From the NCBI RefSeq assembly GCF_028368935.1, contig NZ_JAQNDK010000002.1, forward strand, positions 186,001 through 250,000: a DNA stretch of 64,000 bases, written 5' to 3'. Source of the DNA: Sorangium aterium. Its GTDB lineage: Bacteria; Myxococcota_A; Polyangia; Polyangiales; Polyangiaceae. The position numbers and the translations under genes were made by a program. The notes under the pieces are model-generated. The model was not told the origin of the DNA. It did not search any database and was given only the letters and a program-made list of their open reading frames with translations. Shown in pieces: positions 35,089-43,144 of the stretch (its first letter is position 1; each line of letters starts with the position of its first letter).

Positions 35089-36042
35089 TCAGCGCGCCGC
35101 CAGCATCCAGGCCGGCGCCCACCAGTAGCGATGGAGCAGCCGGCGGTCGACGCGCCCGAAGCCGGCCTCGCGCAGCAGCGCCGCCCAGTCGTCGATGGGG
35201 TGCTCGAACGTGGTGCGGGTGGCGCCGCGGTCCACATAGCCGAAGAGCACCGGCATCAGGAAGCCCTGCGCGACCGTGTCGAGATCGGCGCCGGCGTACT
35301 CGGCGAGCCCTTCACGGTAGCGCGCGAGCACGTGCCGCGCGGTGTCCGGCGCGAGCGGCTCGTCCATGCGCGGCGCGTCGAACTCGGCGACGAGCAGCAG
35401 ATCGCAATGCGCGCGCGCCCAGCGGAGAAGCGCCGGCCTCTCGGCCGGAGCGATCGCGTGCAGGCAGAAGGTCGCCTGCGCCACCGCCCAGCGCCGCGGC
35501 GCCATGCCGGGGTCGGCGGCGAGATCCTGGAGTCGCCCGCCGAAGGCCTCGAAGTCGACCCCTCGCGCGGAGAGCGCTGCGGAGCAACGCTCGAGCAGCG
35601 GCGCCGCCGGCTCCGCCACGGTGACCCGCCGCACCGCCGGCGTCAGCGCGGGCAGGAGCGCCAGTCCATCGCCCGCGCCGATATCGAGCAGGTCGAACGG
35701 CGCCTCCGGGTACTGGCCCGCGAGCGCCGCGCTGGTCTCCCGGTAGAGCGGCACATTGCCGCCGCCGCGGATGAAGGCGGCGAACCCCTCCGCGGACACG
35801 TAGACATTGCGCTTCCCCTCCCGGGCGACCCGCGCGAGGTGCGCCGCGGCCGCCTGGAACAGGATGTCTCCCGGCGAGGCCGCCGCGGCGCGGGCGGCGA
35901 ACGCTGCGGCGTCCGCGTAGCGCTCGTCGGAGAACGCCAGCATCGCGAGGTAACAAAGGCCCTCCGGCGACGGCGCGGCGACGGCGGCCGCGGCTGCGTC
36001 GAGCCCGGCGGCGCGGTGGCGATCCCAGATCCTGTCCAGCAT
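35089..36042 (-). CDS. SAM-dependent methyltransferase with helical N-terminal domain
   Basis: 317 residues from ATG 36042, which has AAGGGG seven bases upstream; a GTG at 36063 is also in frame. The first about 85 residues are Ala-rich helices like a TPR-type region. Then comes the SAM-binding strand FDLLDIGAGDGLALLPAL and VTVAEPAAPLLERC. The late part (FEHPIDDWAALLREAGFGRVDRRLLHRYWW) is the typical C-terminal region. The substrate is unknown; none of the neighbours points to a pathway. The upstream 408 bases hold no clear gene. Confidence 0.85.
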   Translation of the reverse strand: MLDRIWDRHRAAGLDAAAAAVAAPSPEGLCYLAMLAFSDERYADAAAFAARAAAASPGDILFQAAAAHLARVAREGKRNVYVSAEGFAAFIRGGGNVPLYRETSAALAGQYPEAPFDLLDIGAGDGLALLPALTPAVRRVTVAEPAAPLLERCSAALSARGVDFEAFGGRLQDLAADPGMAPRRWAVAQATFCLHAIAPAERPALLRWARAHCDLLLVAEFDAPRMDEPLAPDTARHVLARYREGLAEYAGADLDTVAQGFLMPVLFGYVDRGATRTTFEHPIDDWAALLREAGFGRVDRRLLHRYWWAPAWMLAAR

Positions 36043-36450
36043 GGCTCTGCCCCTTTTTCCCACTGGTTCCCGGCGCGGAAGCTCGCCTCCGGCCAGGCTA
36101 CCTCGCGGGCGGGCTGGGCCGGACGATGAACGGCAGCTACGCGGAGTATACCCGCGCCCCCGTGATGAACGTAGCGACCATCGAGTCGAACCTTTCGAAC
36201 CGACACCCTGGGCGAGCGCGACGTGCTCCGCGGCGCGGGCCTCGACCCCGAGCTTCTGGACTCGGGCTGCTCGGGATGGCGGGCGCCTTCGGCTTCGCGG
36301 CAGGCGTGGCTCCCGGCGGCGAGCGCGGCCGCCGCGGCGCTCGCGGTGGCCGGGCTGTTCGGGCGGTTCGGCGCGCGCGCGGCGTGGGATGAACCGCCGC
36401 CAGGTGGCTCGACGCCGCGAGGGTCCGGGCGGCGTGGACGTTCAGGAACG
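36043..36450. other. Gap with fragmentary coding-like sequence
   Basis: Between two minus-strand genes. A plus-strand frame at about 36220-36420 reads VLRGAGLDPELLDSGC and an Ala-rich helix (AASAAAAALAVAGLFGRFG), as if from the end of a small membrane protein, but there is no start in frame. I regard it as a remnant or chance. Confidence 0.35.
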
Positions 36451-38922
36451 CTACCGGGCGTGGGCGCAGAGGATGGCGGCGCCGCCGCGGCCGCACACGT
36501 CGACCGCGCCGTCGCCGTCGAGGTCGGCGAGCTCCAGCGTCATCCCGTAGCGGTCGACGCCCCAGCCCGCGACGTCGGTGTAGTCCTGCGGCAGGATCCG
36601 GCGGACGTGGTCGAGCCCGTTGCCGCTCGACAGGCCGCAGACCAGGCCTGTCGGGCTGCGGCCGCACACGTCGGCGTAACCATCTCCGTTGACGTCGCCG
36701 AGGCGGATGGATCCGTAATCGGCGCGCGACGCGCCCCAGCCGGTCGGCGTCCCGGCGTCGGCGAAATCGTTCCGCAGCGACCACCTGCGCGGGTTCTCGA
36801 AGCCGCCGCCGGCCTTGCCGGTGGCGCAGAAGATCTTGCCGCCGCCGCGGCCGCACACGTCGGCGCGGCCGTCGCCGTTGATGTCGCCGAACGCGATGGT
36901 CATGCCGTACCGCTCCGCGCCCCAGCCGAGCGAATCGAGGTACTCGGTGCCGAGCCACGTGGCGGCGGGCTTGAAGGCGTGTTGCCGGTTGTTGATCGCG
37001 CACTGGATGCCGCCGGCGCCGCGGCCGCAGACGTCGGCGTAGCCGTCGCCGTCCACGTCCACGAGGCGCAGTGAGCCGTAGTACTGCGCGCCGGCCGCGA
37101 ACTCGGTCGCGTTCGAGAACGACGACGTCCAGGCGCGGAAGTCGGGCACGAACGCGGTGCCGGTCGCGTTCGCGGTCGCGCAGAAGATCCCGTTGCCGCC
37201 GTGGCCGCAGGCGTCGGCGCGGCCGTCGCCGTTCACGTCCCCGAGCATGAGCGTCATGCCGTGCATCTCGGTGGCCCAGCCGCGCGCGTCGCTGAACTCT
37301 TCGGTGTAGAGCGCGAGAGCGCCGAAGCTGGCGCCCCCTTGGTTCAGGGCGCAGTAAACGCCGTCGGGGCGGCGGCCACAGACGTCGGCCAGGTGATCGC
37401 CGTTCACATCGCCGAGCCGGACCGAGCCATAGTAGAACGAGTACAGCCCGTAGCGGCCGGACGCGTCGCTATCGCTGAGCAGGCCGCCGCTCGTCCAGGC
37501 GGCCACCGGGCCGAAGCGCGGGGTCCAGCTCTGCTGCGGGACGACCTCCAGGCCACCGCCGCTCGCGGGCTGCGCGACGCAGTCCCAGACCTGGACGACC
37601 GTGCCGTTGGCCGGATCGGCGCCCCTCACGTCGAGGCACTTGCCGTCCAGCCCGCGCAGCATGCCGTCGCTGGTCAGGGTCCACTTCTGGTTGGGCACGT
37701 CGGCGCAGTCCCAGATCTGGACGGGCGTGCCGTTCGTGGTGTCCGCGCCGAGGAGATCGACGCATTTGTTCGCGCCGGCGAGCTGGATCTTACCGCCCGT
37801 GAGGGTCCATTTCTGATGCGGCACGTCGGCGCAGTCGCGGATCTGGAGCGTGGTGCCGTTCGTCGCGTTGCCGCCCGGGAGGTCGAGGCACTTGTCCGAG
37901 AGGCCGGCGAGCCACCCGTGGGCATAGGTGACCTGGGCGCTCGAATACTGGCTGCCCCGCCATGAGCCGTGCGCGCCGTCGCCGTAGGTCGAGCAGTCGC
38001 GGATATTCTCGTCGTGCTCCGCATAGGTGCAGAAGACGTCGGTCTTGTCCGCCTTCTGCCGCGCCGAGAGGTTCTCCTCCTCGTTCGCGATGTTGTAGTC
38101 GCGGTGCACGACGAGCTGATGCGCCCCCGCATAGGCGTGGTGCGCGTTGAACGCGAACTTCCCCGCGTGGATGTGATCGGGGTGGCCGCCGCCGTACAGG
38201 TCGCTCAGGTCCTGGATGTGCATGCGCGTCGGGCCGAAGCTCTGCACGAGCGAGCGTAGGACCGCGCCGAGCTCACCCTTCGTGTAGGTGGTGCCGGCGC
38301 AGCTGCCCCAGGTGCCGAGCACCGGGACCGTATAAGCGCCCGTGGCGTCGTTCCACAGGTTCCTCAGGCTCGTGTTACCCGGGCGGTTACAGTCGGTATC
38401 GCCCGAGGGGGAGGGGAAGCCGTCGCCGCTGCCGCCGTTGGGCAAGCGCAGGAAGACGACGGAGACGCGCTGGTTGCCGTCGAGCGTGAAGCGATAGGTG
38501 GGTTTTCCCTGTACCGTGTCGACGCTTTCGGTCCAGCTGTTGACCACGCCGGCCATGAGCGCATAGGCCTCGCGGATGCCCGCCTCGCGCCCGTCCTTCC
38601 AGTAGGCGCTGGTTTTGCCGGCGTCGCCGGCCGTGAGATAGACGGTGCGTACGGTGTGCCCGGCGCGGATGCTCTCGGGCACGTCCGGGCTCATGAAAAG
38701 CAGGTCGTCGTCCTCGTGGGCGACCATGTAGAGGTCCCTAAACTGGGGCCCTGTGGGGAGCGTGAGCGCCCCGGCGGCCTCCCCCGATTCGTCGTCCGGC
38801 GCGTCGTCCTTGGCGGCGTAGCACCCGATGGCGAGCGGGCTCGATCCGAGCAATCCAACGAGGAGGACGCTGCGCGCTGCGGCGCGCTGCCAGCAAGAGG
38901 GAGACTCGGTCTGTTTCGACAT
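36451..38922 (-). CDS. PIG-L deacetylase fused to a ricin-type lectin domain and VCBS/FG-GAP repeats
   Basis: 823 residues from ATG 38922 with AGGAG five bases upstream. Signal peptide with lipobox LAIGC. Domain 1 (about 55-295) is a PIG-L/LmbE zinc deacetylase: VAHEDDDLLF at the start and GGGHPDHIHAGK later. Domain 2 (about 330-460) is a beta-trefoil lectin with three QxW-type repeats (ending HQKWTL, NQKWTL, QQSWTP). Domain 3 (to the end) has about six VCBS/FG-GAP calcium-binding blades (GDVNGDHLADVCGR, GDVNGDGRADACGH). The enzyme should remove N-acetyl groups from GlcNAc-type sugars while the lectin and propeller hold the polysaccharide. The products are secreted and surface-bound. Family roles are knowledge, the combined role is inference. 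Confidence 0.92.
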   Translation of the reverse strand: MSKQTESPSCWQRAAARSVLLVGLLGSSPLAIGCYAAKDDAPDDESGEAAGALTLPTGPQFRDLYMVAHEDDDLLFMSPDVPESIRAGHTVRTVYLTAGDAGKTSAYWKDGREAGIREAYALMAGVVNSWTESVDTVQGKPTYRFTLDGNQRVSVVFLRLPNGGSGDGFPSPSGDTDCNRPGNTSLRNLWNDATGAYTVPVLGTWGSCAGTTYTKGELGAVLRSLVQSFGPTRMHIQDLSDLYGGGHPDHIHAGKFAFNAHHAYAGAHQLVVHRDYNIANEEENLSARQKADKTDVFCTYAEHDENIRDCSTYGDGAHGSWRGSQYSSAQVTYAHGWLAGLSDKCLDLPGGNATNGTTLQIRDCADVPHQKWTLTGGKIQLAGANKCVDLLGADTTNGTPVQIWDCADVPNQKWTLTSDGMLRGLDGKCLDVRGADPANGTVVQVWDCVAQPASGGGLEVVPQQSWTPRFGPVAAWTSGGLLSDSDASGRYGLYSFYYGSVRLGDVNGDHLADVCGRRPDGVYCALNQGGASFGALALYTEEFSDARGWATEMHGMTLMLGDVNGDGRADACGHGGNGIFCATANATGTAFVPDFRAWTSSFSNATEFAAGAQYYGSLRLVDVDGDGYADVCGRGAGGIQCAINNRQHAFKPAATWLGTEYLDSLGWGAERYGMTIAFGDINGDGRADVCGRGGGKIFCATGKAGGGFENPRRWSLRNDFADAGTPTGWGASRADYGSIRLGDVNGDGYADVCGRSPTGLVCGLSSGNGLDHVRRILPQDYTDVAGWGVDRYGMTLELADLDGDGAVDVCGRGGAAILCAHAR

Positions 38923-39189
38923 GGCTACTCCTGCCTTTGAGCCCGGGGGTCGCGAGGCGAGGAGATGCAAGAGCATGATGCGTGCCGCTGCGATGGACGT
39001 GGAATTGGCGAGGAGCCTGCGGGATTCTGCGGAGAGCGGAGACGAGGAGGCTCGCCCAGCCGGCCAGTGGCCGGCAGGTGGACTGGCCGCGTGACCGAGG
39101 CTGCGCAGCATGGGCAAGAACAGGCCGCGCAGGTGTGGAACGTACGGTGCCATCTGAATCATTCAACCCTACAACTGCGCCAGTGCCCC

Positions 39190-39315
39190 GGTGAGCATTT
39201 TAATTCTCCGGAGGGGGGCTCGACAGGCTCTGGTCTGAATTTTAATTCTCCCGGGAGGCTCTCGGTAGCCTCCGGTCTGAATTTCAATTCTACCGGGGGG
39301 TGCGAGCCCTATTCG
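39190..39315. repeat. Three direct repeats with 42-base period
   Basis: Copies begin at 39190, 39232 and 39274. All share GGTNNGNATTTNAATTCT, followed by a variable G-rich part, with 60-75% identity overall. The core GAATTTTAATTC is an inverted repeat. They lie immediately before the transposase remnant, so they may be end repeats of the element. Confidence 0.7.
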
Positions 39316-39462
39316 GCTTTCTCAGGCTGCACCGGCACGAATTGTTCGATGAGACGTTTCAGGAGCAGCTGGAGAGCATGTACCGGACCACGGGAGCAGG
39401 TGAACCGCCGCATCCGCCGGCGCTGATGTGCATGGTCACGCTGCTCCAGGGTTACTCTTGGT
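39300..39462 (+). pseudogene. N-terminal fragment of an IS1182-like transposase
   Basis: The frame from GTG 39300 reads RHELFDETFQEQLESMYRTTG and PPALMCMVTLLQGYS, which is the start of IS1182-family transposases (ELFDE...MY...G...PP..L...LLLQGY). After about 55 residues the similarity stops and the frame turns into unrelated sequence, so the gene is truncated and cannot be active. The 42-base repeats overlap its beginning. Confidence 0.7.
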
Positions 39463-39703
39463 GGCGTGCGAGATCAGCGCACGGATGGCTTCCGCGGAGG
39501 CACGGAATCCAAGGGCGCGGAGCGACCGATTCCTGAAGGCAAACACGGTGAAGCATCGCACCATGTCGCTCTACAACCAGGGCTGTTACTGGTACATGGC
39601 CATCCCGGAGATGAGGGAGGAGCGACTTGTCGTGCTCATGGACGCATACGCAGAAATCCTCCAAGAGTATGCGTTTATCCGCGAAATCACTGGTGTAATT
39701 TGA
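39463..39703 (+). pseudogene. C-terminal fragment of another transposase
   Basis: A second frame, with stop at 39701-39703, reads VACEISARMASAEARNPRAR, then HRTMSLYNQGCYWYMAIPEM and LMDAYAEILQEYAFIREITG. This resembles the last 80 residues of IS4-like transposases (LSLxxQGxxWY..IP.M...RL..LM..F...L.E...F.E..G). There is no start; the N-terminal and catalytic parts are missing. It is fused end to end with the IS1182-like fragment. Confidence 0.6.
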
Positions 39704-39752
39704 GGGGATGCGTCGGCAGGCCAGCGCCATTCCCCGGATCGACCTCCGCGGG

Positions 39753-40925
39753 CTATGCAAGCATCGAGTAACGCTGCTCGGCCGCGAGGCACGGGGCCGG
39801 GTCGAGCCCGAGCTCGCGGCGGACGAGGTTCGCGCCGCGCACCAGCGACACCATCTTGTGAAAGGCGTGCATCCGGCTCATGCCCTGCCGGCCGAAGCCG
39901 CAATCGCTGCTGAGGATCAGCCGCTCCGGCTCGATGAACCGGAGCGCCTTGCGGATGAGCCCCGCGACCTGCTCGGGGGTCTCCACCTCCAGGCTGCGGT
40001 GGTGCACGACGCCGATGCAGACCTTCTTGTCCTTGCCGACGGCCTGACCGATCGCCGGGAGCGCCGCGCCTCCGTCGCTCGCGGCCTCGAAGGTGATGAC
40101 GTCCACGTCGAGCCGGTCGAGCAGCTCCAGCGCGCCCTCGTAACCGCTCGTCGCCACCTCCACGCGCTGCGCCGCCGGGTTGCCCCAGCACGTGTGCACC
40201 CAGACCTCGGTCTTGTCGCGCAGCCCGGCGACCTCGCGGTTGAACGCGTCGATGTAGAGCTCCGTGCCCAGCTCGGCGCCCTGGTCATGACCGGCGATGT
40301 AATGGAGCAAGGGCTCCTCGAGCTGGACGACGGGGCACCCTGCGTCGGCGACCTCGTGCAGCTCCTGGTTGAGGCTGTCGGCGATCGCGAAGAGCAGCTC
40401 GCGGCGGCTCGCGTAATGCTGGTTGAGGACGACGACCTCCAGGAGCTGGCCGCAGCAGGCGCCGAACTTCATCGGCCTGTGGGTCATGCGCTGCGCCGCC
40501 TTCCAGACGCGCGCGTACTCCAGCCCTCCCCGGCCGACCGGGCCGCGAACGAAGAAGGGGAGGCGAGCCTCCATCACCTCGTGGAGGATGTCGCCTGCGG
40601 CCCTCTCCCTCGGCGACGTCCAGGGCTGGGGCCGGAGGCCAGGATCTTCCAGGCCTTCCATGCGCTCGGCCACGTAGCTGAACCAGGAGCGGCCGCCGAC
40701 ATCCATATCGAAGCGGGCGTCGCCGTCGGTCAGGATATCGAGGCCTGCCCGGATCTGATCGGTGATGTGCGCGGCGAGGGTGTCGGTGTACTGCTCCCTG
40801 AACACGAGATCGGCCATGGCCATCGAGAACCTGCGGCCCGCGAGGTTCGCGACATACCATGACGGCCGCGGCAGAGAGCCGGTGATGGTCGTGGCGAGAG
40901 GCGTGTGCTTCGTTGCCTTGATCAT
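39753..40925 (-). CDS. MetE-like cobalamin-independent methionine synthase family protein
   Basis: 390 residues from ATG 40925 with GAGGT five bases upstream. It corresponds to the C-terminal catalytic barrel of MetE: TTITGSLPRP start, DILTDGDARFDMD, VVQLEEPLLHY, zinc ligands in VWVHTCWGN and SSDCGFGR, and the final GMSRMHAFHKMVSLVRGANLVR. It lacks the N-terminal folate-binding half, so it is one of the short MetE-like proteins that can transfer methyl groups from other donors. The exact methyl donor is not known. A 17-base tandem array lies behind its start (41061-41213). Confidence 0.88.
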   Translation of the reverse strand: MIKATKHTPLATTITGSLPRPSWYVANLAGRRFSMAMADLVFREQYTDTLAAHITDQIRAGLDILTDGDARFDMDVGGRSWFSYVAERMEGLEDPGLRPQPWTSPRERAAGDILHEVMEARLPFFVRGPVGRGGLEYARVWKAAQRMTHRPMKFGACCGQLLEVVVLNQHYASRRELLFAIADSLNQELHEVADAGCPVVQLEEPLLHYIAGHDQGAELGTELYIDAFNREVAGLRDKTEVWVHTCWGNPAAQRVEVATSGYEGALELLDRLDVDVITFEAASDGGAALPAIGQAVGKDKKVCIGVVHHRSLEVETPEQVAGLIRKALRFIEPERLILSSDCGFGRQGMSRMHAFHKMVSLVRGANLVRRELGLDPAPCLAAEQRYSMLA

Positions 40926-41060
40926 GGAAACCTCGTTCGCGTGCGCCTGCAGCGCGCCGCGGATGCTAGCCGACAAGACAAGCGTGAGCGAGCCGACACC
41001 TCGACCATGCCTGCACAGCCTGGTCGCTCAGGAGCCGTGCGCTCTCGAGCAGCGCTCGAT

Positions 41061-41213
41061 CATCAGCGACAGGGAGGCATCAGCGACAGGGAGGCATCAG
41101 CGACAGGGAGGCATCAGCGACAGGGAGGCATCAACGACAGGGAGGCATCAACGACAGGGAGGCATCAGCGACAGGGAGGCATCAGCGACAGGGAGGCATC
41201 AGCGACAGGGAGG
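41061..41213. repeat. Tandem array of nine 17-base units
   Basis: Nine head-to-tail copies of CATCAGCGACAGGGAGG with no spacers; copies 5 and 6 (41129-41162) read CATCAACGACAGGGAGG. The rest are identical. The unit is not a multiple of three. It lies in the gap between the divergent-looking ends of the MetE-like gene (start) and the LysR gene (stop). Confidence 0.97.
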
Positions 41214-41236
41214 ACCACCTGCGCCGACGATGCGGC

Positions 41237-42172
41237 TCATCGCGAGCGCAAGCGCGCCCGCGCGCGTCGCGGCGCGTTCAAGAACTGGAGGTGCTCTTCG
41301 AGGGCGCTCCACACCGCGGCGATGCGCGGCACCTGGCGCAGGCCGCGCGGCGTGACGAGCCAGAGCTCGAGCACTGGACCTGCGGGCAGGCCCAGATCGA
41401 GCTCCACCAGGTCGTCGTCGAGATCGAGCGCGCTGCACGGCAACACCGCGGCGCCGAGCCCCGCGCGCACGGCCTCGATCTGGGCGACGTAGCTGCTCAC
41501 GATGAGCTTCGGGGCCTTTTTTACATGCCGGTTCTGGTAGTCGTCCTCGACGGTGGGGGTGCGGCCCAGATCGACGCCGATCCAGTCGAGCTCGTCGCGG
41601 CCCTTCTTCGAGAGCCGGCGGTGGGCGATAGGCACCGTGGGCAGGGTGACGATGCGCGCGGCCACCAGATCGCCGCTCTTCGGCCGGAAGAAGCGCACGG
41701 CGATCTCGGCCTCACGATGGCCCAGATCGGCCACCTCGTAGCTGGTCAGCAGGTGGAGCGACACGCGCGGGTGCCTCTCGGCGAGCGCCGGGAGCACGCG
41801 TGGAATCACGCCGTGCACGGCGATCGACTCGGTGAGCGCCAGTCGGACCATCCCCTCGGCCTCCCTCTCGTGGCCGCTGGCCTCGCGCACGAACTGGTCG
41901 GCGCCGGCCTCCATCGACTCGACGTGGCGACGCAGCTGCTCGCCGAGCGGGGTGAGCATGGAGCCTCCCGGCAGCCGATCGAAGACCGCCACCCGGAGCG
42001 TTCGTTCGAAGGTCGCCATGCGCCGGCTCACCGTCGATTGCTCGATGCCGACCTTGCGGGCGGCGGACGAGAAGCTGCCGGCGCGCGCCACCTCCAGGAA
42101 GAGGCGCAGATCGGCCCAATCCAGGTCGGCGAGCGGCCTGCCTGCGGGCGGAGACGCGGGAGAGCGTGCCAT
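41237..42172 (-). CDS. LysR family transcriptional regulator
   Basis: 311 residues from ATG 42172 (315 from ATG 42184). N-terminal winged HTH: LRLFLEVARAGSFSSAARKVGIEQSTVSRRMATFERTLRVAVFDRLPGGSMLTPLGEQL. The effector-binding domain follows, with LALTESIAVHGVIPRVLPALAERHPRVSLHL. It is divergent to the NAD(P)H oxidoreductase at 42241. Its start codons lie inside an 11-base inverted repeat, a good place for autoregulation. The C-terminal tail is basic (RRARARLRSR). Confidence 0.94.
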   Translation of the reverse strand: MARSPASPPAGRPLADLDWADLRLFLEVARAGSFSSAARKVGIEQSTVSRRMATFERTLRVAVFDRLPGGSMLTPLGEQLRRHVESMEAGADQFVREASGHEREAEGMVRLALTESIAVHGVIPRVLPALAERHPRVSLHLLTSYEVADLGHREAEIAVRFFRPKSGDLVAARIVTLPTVPIAHRRLSKKGRDELDWIGVDLGRTPTVEDDYQNRHVKKAPKLIVSSYVAQIEAVRAGLGAAVLPCSALDLDDDLVELDLGLPAGPVLELWLVTPRGLRQVPRIAAVWSALEEHLQFLNAPRRARARLRSR

Positions 42173-42191
42173 GCATCCACGCATGGCACGC
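42164..42191. promoter_or_regulatory. 11-base perfect inverted repeat at the LysR start
   Basis: GCGTGCCATGC (42164-42174) and GCATGGCACGC (42181-42191) are separated by six bases. The left arm includes the ATG at 42172 and the right arm the ATG at 42184. This may be the regulator's own operator or a hairpin that hides the start of its mRNA. Confidence 0.65.
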
Positions 42192-42240
42192 CTGCTCAGA
42201 ACCGTCTACCCAGACGCTGCTGCATGGGCAAGATCGACGC

Positions 42241-42855
42241 ATGCACCTCGTCATCCAAGGTCACCCAGCCCCCGACAGCCTGAGCGACGCGCTCGCTCGG
42301 GCCTACGCCAGCGGCCTCGAACGGGGCGGAGCCCGCGTCGAGCTCCTGGCCCTGCGCTCGCTCGCCTTCGATCCGCACTTGCGCGCTGGCTTCAGCGGTC
42401 AGCAGGAGCTCGAGCCCGATCTCCGCCAGGCCCAGACCACCATCGAGCGCGCGAGCCACGTGGCCTGGTTCTTTCCCACCTGGTGGGCAGGGCCGCCCGC
42501 GCTGGTCAAGGGCTTCATCGATCGGACCTTCTTGCCAGGATGGTCGTTCGCCTATCGAAAGCGGAGCGCGCTGCCCGAGGGGCTGCTCGCCGGCCGCAGC
42601 GCGCGCGTCGTGACCACGATGGATAGCCCGGGCTGGTGGTACCGATTCTGGCACTGGCGCTCCGTCCATACCTCGTTCATCAACGCGACATTGCGCTTCG
42701 TCGGCTTTGGGCCCGTCCGCGAGACCACCTTCTTCGATCAGAAGACGCGGACCCCGGAGCAACGAGCGGCATGGCTCCGGGAGATGGAGCGCATCGGCGA
42801 GCGGGATGCGAGGGAATTCCGCGCCAGCTCCTCCCGCACGCTGGCTGTGGCGTGA
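42241..42855 (+). CDS. Flavodoxin-like NAD(P)H oxidoreductase (quinone reductase / KefF type)
   Basis: 204 residues from ATG 42241. The FMN-binding fold begins with VIQGHPAPDSLSDALARAYASGL and continues with HVAWFFPTWWAGPPALVKGFIDRTFLPGWSFAY, the conserved P-T-W-W-G...P..LK..iDR.f..G.aF motif. A final GFGPVRETTFF helix-strand closes the fold. Such enzymes reduce quinones by two electrons with NAD(P)H. It is under likely control of the divergent LysR gene, 68 bases away, whose inverted repeat lies in between. Confidence 0.9.
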   Translation: MHLVIQGHPAPDSLSDALARAYASGLERGGARVELLALRSLAFDPHLRAGFSGQQELEPDLRQAQTTIERASHVAWFFPTWWAGPPALVKGFIDRTFLPGWSFAYRKRSALPEGLLAGRSARVVTTMDSPGWWYRFWHWRSVHTSFINATLRFVGFGPVRETTFFDQKTRTPEQRAAWLREMERIGERDAREFRASSSRTLAVA

Positions 42856-42895
42856 AGGTCGGTGGTGGGGTATTCGGCTGATCGTGGGGGCTTTT

Positions 42896-42973
42896 GAACC
42901 GCCAAGACGCCAAAAGACGCCAAGAAAAATTAAAATTAGAAAATCTTGGCGTCTTATGGCGCCTTGGCGGTTT
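42896..42973. repeat. Long imperfect palindrome (about 29-base arms)
   Basis: The arm 42896-42925 (GAACCGCCAAGACGCC...GACGCCAAGA) is complementary to 42944-42973 (TCTTGGCGTC...GCCTTGGCGGTTT) around an AT-rich loop of about 18 bases (AAAATTAAAATTAGAAAA). It resembles repetitive extragenic palindromes of this CCGCCAAG/CTTGGCGG type that I recall from other genomes. It lies between the oxidoreductase and S58 genes. Confidence 0.8.
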
Positions 42974-43144
42974 CATCATTCCGGCAGGGTGGGGGAATGC
43001 CCACCGCCTGAAAGTGGCACCTTCCATGCGTGGATGATGGGTCGAGATAGTTTCGCTCATCCAGGAGGGGCAGAACGCGTAAGGACTCTTCTGCGGCTCC
43101 TTGAGCGGGGCTCGAGGGCACCGCCGTCAGCTATCCTCCCGCCG

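Noticed and set aside
36126-36392. Small plus-strand gene in the gap upstream of the methyltransferase at 35089-36042
   Set aside because: The coding-like Ala-rich helix is in a different frame from the only ATG, and no family fits.
39190-39315. Short CRISPR
   Set aside because: Only three diverged copies of a 42-base unit, with no conserved repeat/unique spacer pattern.
41061-41213. CRISPR array
   Set aside because: Units of 17 bases follow without spacers, and no cas gene is nearby. It is a minisatellite.
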